Source of the DNA: Zea mays
Taxonomy: Eukaryota > Streptophyta > Magnoliopsida > Poales > Poaceae
Direction of reading: 5' to 3'
Length of the DNA: 64,000 nucleotides
NCBI RefSeq assembly: GCF_902167145.1
Contig: NC_050097.1
Location: forward strand, 167,554,923 to 167,618,922
This document shows, in pieces, positions 56,838-64,000 of this stretch. Under the pieces are notes generated by a model that was not told the DNA's origin, did not search any database, and was given only the letters and a program-made list of their open reading frames with translations. The position numbers and the translations under genes were made by a program. Within the stretch, counting starts at the first letter, position 1, and every line of letters begins with the position of its first letter.

Positions 56838-58001
56838 CAATGCATAGGTTTAGTTTTGATGGGACCCAATAGGTCACCCTAGTCTGTTTATCCTGTTTAC
56901 CTTGTTTACCCCTGATTCACTTGGGTAGTTATGCTATTGCCTTATGTGGTTTCGTGTTAATATTTCATTATATCCATGTTCCTATTATTCTGTTATGTTA
57001 TTTATGTTCATGATAAGATCATTATGTTAATGGGAACATGGAGCGACCACCCGGGAAAACAGTGCTACCACAAGGGGTAGTATGGGATGCCCTTGGCTGA
57101 TTAACTAGGAAAGCTAGTGGATGACTACCTTACCCGAAAGGGGCAAGGGCAGTAGGGGAGTGGTCAGTGTAGGGAGGTCCATGGGTTGATTTTGCTGCGA
57201 TGGCGGTCAGGCGAGGGATCCCTGCATTGGAGCTTCCTATAAACTGTAGCGGGTTTTCTGAAGCTAGTGGAATTTTGTAAAGGCCTCGTAGTGTTACCCT
57301 GCCTCGCTTCCTTGGTAGAGGTGTATGAGATTCATGACCCCTTGGCAGATGGGTAACATGACTTGTGGGTAAAGATGTGCAACCTCTGTAGAGTGTAAAA
57401 CTGGTATACTAGCCGTGCTCACGGTCATGAGCAGCTCGGACCCTCACATGATTAATCTATGGAATTAAAACTCAATTTGTAATTTGCATTTGCATGGGAT
57501 TATTTATTAATTTTGTTCTATTATTTATTATGGTTTGGTATTTACTTACACTTAGTAACTGCTAATAAAATTTGACCAACTTATTAAAAGCAATGCTCAG
57601 CTTTAACCCCTACTGTTGATCAGCTTTACACATCACATGAACTCCCACCTTTGGTGAGTTCATGCCACATGATTCCCCACAACTTGTTGAGCTATGATCA
57701 TGTGTGAGCTCATCCTTGCTGTCTCACACCCCCCACAGGAGAAGAACAGGTGGTTCAAGTGGAGCCACACATCGAGGAGTTCAATTCAATCTAGGTGGCG
57801 TCTCCCAGTTGACTTTCTGGCGCCAATGATAGATTTTAGATCCTTTTATATTTATCTTTTATTTTGTAAGTCTTCTGCTATGTAATAAATACTCTAATTA
57901 TTGTGACATTTGTCTCTATACACTTTGTTATTATATATGTTGTCTTCTTTGGCGCATGTATGAGATGCACCCGGCTTTGTCCCTTAAAACCGGGTGTGAC
58001 A
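56838..58001 (+). other. 3' block of the large Del-type solo LTR
   Basis: LTR sequence with the block CCACCCGGGAAAACAGTGCT, seen in related form in both Tekay-type LTRs (16620, 28940). A short acidic frame at 57738-57794 (GEEQVVQVEPHIEEFNSI, stop) follows CCCCCCACAG, a splice-acceptor-like tract. It ends at the LTR terminus GGGTGTGACA. Confidence 0.7.
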
Positions 58002-58006
58002 ACTTG

Positions 58007-58080
58007 AGAGTGCTATGCTTGTATATCACTTTCATCTTTTGTAAGAACCAAACATCAAGTTTTTGTATGTATATTAAGCA
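58007..58080 (+). other. Flank of the second antisense-gene fragment, beyond the solo LTR
   Basis: After the TSD ACTTG (58002-58006) this AT-rich 74-bp stretch should be the continuation of 32572-34476, i.e. the 3' flank of the antisense gene. It ends where the Copia LTR begins. There is too little sequence to confirm. Confidence 0.4.
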
Positions 58081-59189
58081 CACACTACAAGCTAGGGTTA
58101 GCGTTAGAAATGAATCCGAGTCCGAAAGAGACGGGAAAACAAATCAACCAAGAAATAAAGCAGATGAACACGGTGATTTGTTTTACCAAGGTTCGGTTTT
58201 AAAGAACCTAGTATCCGTTGAGGTGGTCACAAAGACCGGGTCTCTTTCAACCCTTTCCATCTCTCAAACGGTCACTTAGACCGAGTGAGCTTTCTCCTTA
58301 ATCAAATGGGTCACTTAGACCCCACAAGGACCACCACACACTTGGTGTCTCTTGCTTTGATTACAATTCACTTGGGAACAAGAATGAGGAAGGAAGAAAG
58401 CGATCCAAGCAACAAGAGCACAAAGAACACGAACAAAAACTCGCTCTCAAGTCACTAATTAGTTGGAGTGGATTTGGCACTTGGAGAGGCTTTGATTCTT
58501 TTGATTTGTGTCTAGGAGTGAATGCACTAGCTCTTGTATTGAATGATAACCTTGGAAAACTTGGATGCTTGGAGAGGTGGTGTTTGGGGGGTATTTATAG
58601 CCCTCAACCACCAACAAGCCGTTGGGGTTGGCTGCTGTCGATGGGCGCACCGGACACTGTCCGGTGCACCAGCCACGTCACCCAACCGTTAGGGTTCGGG
58701 AGCTTCTGATCGTTGGAGGCTTTGTCCTTTAGTGGCACCGAACAGTCCAGTGCTGCACCAGATAGGCACTGTTCACTGTCCAGTGCGCCTCTGACGACTG
58801 CTATGATTTTTGTGCGCACTGTTCGCGCACTGTAGCGTTGCAGGGAGCCATTGCAGTCGACCATTGCGCTGGATAGCTGTTACTCCGCTGGTGCACCGGA
58901 CTGTCCGGTGAATTATAGCGGAGCGCGTTGGCGAAAACTCGAGAGTGGGTGGTTTGGGATTGTACGGTCCTGGGGCACCGGACACTGTCCGGTGCGCCAG
59001 ACCAGGGCACACTCGGTTTCTTGCTCCTTTGTTTTTGAACCCTATCTTCAATCTTTTATTCATTTGTGTTGAACCTTTATGCACCTGTAGAGTATATAAT
59101 CTAGAGCAAACTAGTTAGTCCAATATTTGTGTTGGGCATTCAACTACCAAAATTAATACTGGGAAAAGGTTAACCCAATTTCCCTTTCA
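58081..59189 (-). repeat. Copia 3' LTR, outer end truncated
   Basis: On the minus strand it starts TGAAAGGGAAATTGGG at 59189, after the tract AAAAAGGGGGAGAT. It carries CCGGAC-N-GTCCGG palindromes near 58650, 58900 and 58985. It ends at GCTTGTAGTGTG, about 60 bases before the expected terminus. Confidence 0.85.
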
Positions 59190-60066
59190 ATCTCCCCCTT
59201 TTTGGTGATTGATGCCAACATAAACCAAAGCAAATATATAAATGCAGAATTGAACTAGTTTGCATAAGGTAAGTGCATAGGTTACTTAGAATTAAACCAA
59301 TTAATAATTTTATTAGATATGAATGGATTGCTTTCTTTTATTTAACATTTTGGACCATGCTTGCACCAGTTGTTTTGTTTTTGCAAATTCTTTTTGAAAA
59401 AGTCTTTTCAAAATCCTTTTGCAAATAGTCAAAGGCATGTGAATAAGATTGCAAGAAGCATTTTCAAGATTTGAAATTTTCTCCCCCTGTTTCAAATGCT
59501 TTTCTTTTGACTTAAAACAAAACTCCCCCTAAATGAAATTCTCCTCTTAGTTTTCAAGAGAGTTTTATCAATTTTTGAAAATACTAACCAATTGAAAATA
59601 AACATACCAATTTGAAATATATCAATTAACAATTTTTGAAAGGTAGGTGGTGGTGCGGTCCTTTTGCTTTGGGCTAATACTTTCCCCCCCTTTGGCATTA
59701 ATCGCCAAAAACGGAGACTTTGTGAGCCCTTTTTACTTTCTCCCCCATTGGTACAAGTAAGTATGAGTGAAAAGATTATACCAATCGAAGAGTGGTGTGG
59801 AGTGACGACGAAGGACGAAAGATACCAGTAGAGTGGAGTGGAAGCCTTGTCTTCGTCGAATACTCCATTTCCCTTTCAATCTACGATTTATCATAGAAAT
59901 AGACTTGAAAGCACATTAGTTGTAGTCATGAAAGAGATATGATCAAAGGTATACAAATGAGCTATGTGTGCAATGTTTCAATCAAAATTCCGAGAATCAA
60001 AAATATTTAGCACATTCCTAAGTTTGCTAAAGGTTTTCTCATCTAATGGTTTGGTAAAGATATCGG
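59190..60066 (-). other. Copia 3' untranslated region
   Basis: The counterpart of 2331-3138, with several purine tracts on the minus strand (GGGGGAGA forms near 59200, 59485, 59525 and 59745). No env-like gene is seen. Confidence 0.65.
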
Positions 60067-60443
60067 CTAATTGTTCTTTGGTGCTAACATAAGTGATCTC
60101 GATATCCCCCTTTGTTGGTGATCCCTCAGAAAGTGATACCGAATGCCTATGTGCTTAGTGCGGCTGTGTTCAACGGGATTATCCACCATGCGGATTGCAC
60201 TCTCATTGTCACATAGGAGAGGGACTTTTCTCAATTTGTAGCCATAGTCCCTGAGGGTTTGCCTCATCCAAAGTAATTGCGCACAGCAATGGCCTGCGGC
60301 AATGTACTCGGCTTCGGTGGTAGAAAGAGCTACTGAGTTTTGTTTCTTTGAAGCCCACGACACCAGGGACCTCCCCAGAAATTGACAAGTCTCTGATGTG
60401 CTCTTCCTATCAATTTTACACCCTGCCCAATCAGCATCTGAAT
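60067..60443 (-). pseudogene. Copia RNase H
   Basis: After an in-frame TGA just upstream (between FDLI and YSDADW) the frame gives the RNase H motifs SVALSTTEAEYIAAGHCC, LLCDNESAIRMVDN and SRTKHIGIRYHF. It ends at 60067. In the plus-strand sister the same codon reads GGA, so one base change created the stop. Confidence 0.85.
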
Positions 60444-60444
60444 A

Positions 60445-61465
60445 TCATATTAAATCAAAAGTAGATCCCTTAAGGTACCAAAGTCCAAACTTAGGAGTAT
60501 AAACTAAATATCTAATGATTCTTTTCACGGCCCTAAGGTGGACTTCCTTAGGATCGGCTTGGAACCTTGCACACATGCATACGCAAAGCATAATGTCTGG
60601 TCGAGATGCACATAAATAGAGTAAGGATCCTATCATCGATCGGTATACCTTTTGATCTACGGACTTACCTCCCGTGTCGAGGTTGAGATGCCCATTTGTT
60701 CCCATGGGTGTCTTGATGGGCTTGGCATCCTTCATTACAAACTTGTTAAGTATGTCTTGGATGTACTTTGTTTGGCTGATGAAGGTGCCGTCTTGGAGTT
60801 GCTTGACTTGAAATCCTAGGAAATACTTCAACTCCCCCATCATAGACATCTCGAATTTTTGTATCATGATCCTAGTAAACTCTTCACAAGTAGATTTGTT
60901 AGTAGACCCAAATATGATATCATCAACATAAATTTGGCATACAAACAAATCTTTTGCAATAGTTTTAGTAAAGAGTGTAGGATCGACTTTTCCAACTTTA
61001 AAGCCATTAGTGATAAGGAAATCTCGCAGACATTCATACCATGCTCTTGTGGCTTGCTTGAGCCCATAAAGTGTCTTTGAGAGTTTATACACATGGTTAG
61101 GGTACTCACTATCTTCAAAGCCGAGAGGTTGCTCAACATAGACCTTCCTTGATTGGTCCATTGAGGAAGGCACTTTTCACATCCATTTGATAAAGCTTAA
61201 AGCCATGGTAAGTAGCATAGGCAAGTAATATACGAATTGAGTCAAGCCTAGCTACAAGTGCATAAGTTTCACCAAAATCCAAACCTTCGACTTGTGAATA
61301 CCCTTTGGCCACAAGTCGGGCTTTGTTCCTTGTCACCACACCATGCTCATCTTGCTTGTTGTGGAATACCCACTTGGTACCTACAACATTTTGGTTAGGA
61401 CGTGGAACTAAATGCCATACCTTATTCCTCGTGAAGTTGTTGAGCTCCTCTTGCATAGCTAGCAC
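60445..61465 (-). pseudogene. Copia reverse transcriptase
   Basis: The RT start is [30 protein letters not shown] and [15 protein letters not shown] (61465-61133 frame), with [10 protein letters not shown] carrying the first catalytic Asp. A small deletion near 61140 shifts the frame into [32 protein letters not shown] and CQIYVDDIIFGSTN, which has the YVDD core. TPMGTNGHLNLDT and YRSMIGSLLYLCASRPDI follow. RT copies element RNA into cDNA. The frame ends at the stop at 60445. Confidence 0.9.
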
Positions 61466-61596
61466 CTAGTCCGAATCTCTTAGTGCATCCTCTACCCTGT
61501 ATGGCTCAATAGAGGAGAGAAAAGAGTAATGTTCACAGAAATGTGTAACTCGAGATCTAGTGGTTACCCCCTTATGAATGTCACCGAGAATGGAGT

Positions 61597-62797
61597 TCAC
61601 GGGGTGATCTCTTTGAATTGCTTGGTGGACTCTTGGGTGTGGCGGTCTTTGACCCTGAATCTGTTGATCATCTTCCTTGTCTTGATCAATTTCATCTCCC
61701 CCTTGATCATTGTCCTCCTCTTGAGGTGGCTCATCCTCTTGATCTTCATTTTCATCATCTTGAGCTGTTCCTCATCTTGAGTTGGTGGAGATGCTTGCAT
61801 GGAAGATGACGATTGATCTTGTGCTTGAGTGGGCTCTTCGGATTCCTGAGGACACACATCCCCAATGGACATGTTCCTTAGTGCTACACACGAAGCCTTT
61901 TCATCATCTAGCTCATCAAGATCAACTTGCTCCACTTGGGAGCCATTAGTCTCATCAAACACAATGTCACAAGAAACCTCAACTAATCCAGTGGATTTGT
62001 TGAAGACTCTATACGCCCTTGTTTTTTAGTCATAACCAAGTAAAAAACCTTCTACATCCTTAGGAGCAAATTTAGATTTTCTTCCTCTTTTAACAAGAAT
62101 AAAGCATTTGCTACCAAAGACTCTAAAATATGAAACATTGGGCTTTTTAGTGGTGAGGAGTTCGTATGATGTCTTCTTGAGGATTCGGTGAAGGTAGAGC
62201 CGGTTGATGGAGTAGTAGGCGGTGTTAATCGCCTCAGCCCAAAACCGGTCCGGAGTTTTGTACTCATCAAGCATGGTCCTCGCCATGTCTAGTAGAGTTC
62301 TATTCTTCCTCTCCACTACACCATTTTGTTGAGGTGTGTAGGGAGAAGAGAACTCATGCTTGATGCCCTCATCCTCAAGAAAGCCTTGTATTTGTGAGTT
62401 CTTGAACTCCTTCCCATTGTCGCTTCTTATCTTTTTTATCTTTAATCCGAACTCGTTTTGAGCCTGTCTTAAGAATCCCTTCAAAGTCTCTTGGGTTTGT
62501 GATTTTTCCTGCAAAAAGAACACCCAAGTGAAGCGAGAATAATCATCCACAATTACTAGACAATACTTACTCCCACCAATGCTTATATAAGCTATCGGGC
62601 CGAATAGATCCATGTGGAGTAATTCGAGTTGCCTGTCCGTTGTCATTATGTTCTTGTGTGGATGGTGGGCACCAACTTGCTTTCCTGCTTGACATGCGCT
62701 ACAAACCCTGTCTTTCTCAAAATGAACATTTGTTAGTTCTAAAATGTGCTCTCCCTTTAGAAGCTTGTGAAGATTCTTCATTCCAACATGGGCTAGT
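61597..62797 (-). pseudogene. Copia integrase and acidic linker
   Basis: It begins abruptly with LAHVGMKNLHK at the insertion point 62797. The zinc-site Cys (RVCSACQAGK), DDE residues (HMDLFGP, IRSDNGKEF, GVVERKNR) and C-terminal FRVFGSKCFILVKRG are intact to a stop at 62026-62028, where the sister reads DSNTRA. The frame then resumes as an acidic linker (VEQVDLDELDDEKASC) with a shift near 61770. Both integrases are near-identical, so the plus copy could be dated against this one. Confidence 0.9.
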
Positions 62798-64000
62798 TGT
62801 AACACCTCAGGTGTTACCAAGACACTGGCTTCATACTTGCACTGATGACTTGTTATCACATGTGGTTAGTTGGAGGAGAAGGAGCACCTAAACCTTGGAA
62901 ACATGGGTTAGCTAAGAAATGTTAATGACAAAAGCTTTACCCAACCATTTTGAACAATTTTCATCTTGAGCCAAAGAGGTTAAACCCTAGACCCCTAAAG
63001 GCGCTAGACTTCCAAGCAAGGGATCAGTGGATAAGTTAATCAAGTGGCAAAATCTTGATTCTAATCTTTGACCAAAGTTAAGTACACACTAAAACCTATA
63101 AAATGCAGAAGGGAAACATTACAAAAAGGTCCCTCAAAGACCCCAAATCCACTCCTTAAGTAGAGAGCACACTAGAGCTCTCTAATCTTCTCTAAGTCAA
63201 AATTTAACTCTAATCTAAAGATCAGACGTGTTCACTTAGTAAATGGCGCCAAAACAACTTGGTCTGAATACCAAAAAGGTGCCAAACTACCTAAGGAAAC
63301 CACTGGAAAAGTTTGAACCCGAGCCAAAACCATTTGACATGATTTGACATCACTTTTGTCTCGGGGTGGACCGTGAGACAAGCCAGATTTGGCGTCCGCA
63401 AATCTTCTGTCCTAGGGCTTATCTCCCCTTGGAACTCACATACAATAGATAGCCATAGGTGCCAGGAAGAGGTCTGCGCCGGATTTTTGCCAAGATTCGC
63501 ACGTTTGCGATCTCAGCAAGCTTTTGAACAAGGGCAGAAGAACACATCCACGTGTTCGACGCGCCCTGAACTCGCTAGAGCACGCCCAACGCCCGACCCT
63601 GCGTGCCCCGCGTTGCGCCAAGACAAGCCCGTGTCCCCTACCCGCGCCCGCGCCTATAAAGCCAGCCAAGGCTTCAGCCGTACGCCCCCGCGCGCTCTCG
63701 ACCTCACCGGAGCACGAGATCGCCGAAGTTTGCCCTGCACACGACGTGCCAGCGGCCGCCCGAGCACCCGCCACCATAGGTCGGCCAACCGAGCCATTCC
63801 TAGCCCCGTCCAACCCTCGAGAGAGACTCTACATGCCTCGGTGAAGCTCCCAGAGCGAGGAATTGAGCTCTGCCTCGCCGGAGATGCCGGATCAAGGTCA
63901 CCGGACTTCACCCGACCGCCGGCGAACGTAGACCGAGCTCCACGGTGAGTTATTCTTCGATTCCTTGCACGGGTCAACTCATTAGCACCCCGTGAAGCTC
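62798..64000 (+). mobile_element. Start of a Del-type LTR running off the window
   Basis: It starts TGTAACACCTCAGGTGTTAC, with the compact start hairpin of Del-type LTRs, exactly where the Copia integrase breaks. A TATA-like CTATAAAGCC is at about 63653, after a GC-rich zone, and downstream sequence stays GC-rich to the edge. Frames at 63373-63948 overlap on both strands and have no motif. The preceding pentamer CTAGT is the expected TSD, but its partner is outside the window. Confidence 0.75.

Larger units (their letters stand above)
34477..58001 (+). mobile_element. Large Del-type solo LTR carrying two Tat insertions
   Basis: It starts TGTAAACCCTGGAATC and ends TTAAAACCGGGTGTGACA, with a perfect TSD, ACTTG (34472-34476 and 58002-58006). 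Its own sequence is about 4.0 kb in three blocks: 34477-36657, 44017-44668 and 56838-58001. These are interrupted by Tat3 and Tat2. The terminal AAAACCGGGTGTGACA matches the Tekay-type LTRs, but the body is a different family and shares a start segment with 21678. GC-rich frames at 34890-36100 are not credible genes. No internal retroelement region of its own is present. Confidence 0.8.
58081..62797 (-). mobile_element. Copia LTR retrotransposon (Opie/Ji type), 3' two-thirds
   Basis: A minus-strand element of the same family as 1-4352. From right to left it has the integrase, acidic linker, RT, RNase H, purine-tract region and 3' LTR. It is cut at the integrase N-terminus by the LTR starting at 62798, and the outer end of its LTR is truncated at about 58081. 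Stops at 62026-62028 and near 60443, and frameshifts near 61140 and 61500-61600, mark it as a pseudoelement. The RT, lost in the plus-strand sister, is kept here. Confidence 0.9.

Noticed and set aside
63373..63948. 191-codon frame near the right edge
   Set aside because: It is downstream of the start of a Del-type LTR in a GC-rich zone with equally long frames on the other strand.

Overview
This is repeat-dense plant nuclear DNA, almost certainly from Zea (maize or teosinte). The families fit: SIRE/Opie-Ji-type Copia LTRs rich in CCGGAC-N-GTCCGG palindromes, Del/Tekay-type Gypsy LTRs of about 3.5-4 kb that open with TGTAACACC, Tat-clade Gypsy elements carrying an antisense gene, and a CACTA remnant. 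No bacterial genes, rRNA or tRNA genes were seen. Almost all 64 kb is nested LTR retrotransposon. The only low-copy genic island is about 19.1-22.3 kb, with fragments of a ribosome-inactivating-protein-like gene.

Layout. 1-4352: 3' part of a plus-strand Copia element with its RT deleted, ending in its LTR. 4353-19136: a minus-strand Tat/RIRE2-like element (LTR 18484-19098) whose gag region is split by a Tekay-type solo LTR (4705-17686, TSD AGAGC). That solo LTR is itself split by a young Tat element, Tat1 (6831-16206, TSD AATTC, LTRs differing at about 3 of 584 sites). 19137-22315: genic island with a head-to-head inverted duplication of the RIP-like 5' region. 22316-24793: CACTA fragment with an Opie-like solo LTR in an intron (23142-24414, TSD AATAC). 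24823-32571: minus-strand Gypsy remnants interrupted by a second Tekay-type solo LTR (26458-29947, TSD TTTAG). 32572-34476: fragment of a Tat antisense gene. 34477-58001: a third large Del-type solo LTR (TSD ACTTG) holding two Tat insertions, Tat3 (36658-44016) and Tat2 (44669-56837). 58081-62797: minus-strand Copia element. 62798-64000: start of a further TGTAACACC LTR that interrupts that Copia integrase.

How the genes work together. The Tat elements have gag/pol on one strand and a convergent gene on the other, between pol and the 3' LTR. In Tat1 this antisense gene is intact, has its own TATA box and reads as three exons (about 909 aa). Its N-terminal domain resembles the plant 'putative gypsy type transposon' family, followed by a basic NLS-like linker and a C-terminal coiled coil. 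Introns 1 and 2 recur in two further copies, and a short AAAAAACACCTTCCCT motif brackets the gene in Tat1 and Tat3. Tat1 has pol but no gag. Tat3 has (broken) gag but no pol. Both keep the antisense gene, so they look like complementary non-autonomous derivatives. Functional statements are inferred from motifs read by eye; no database search was possible.
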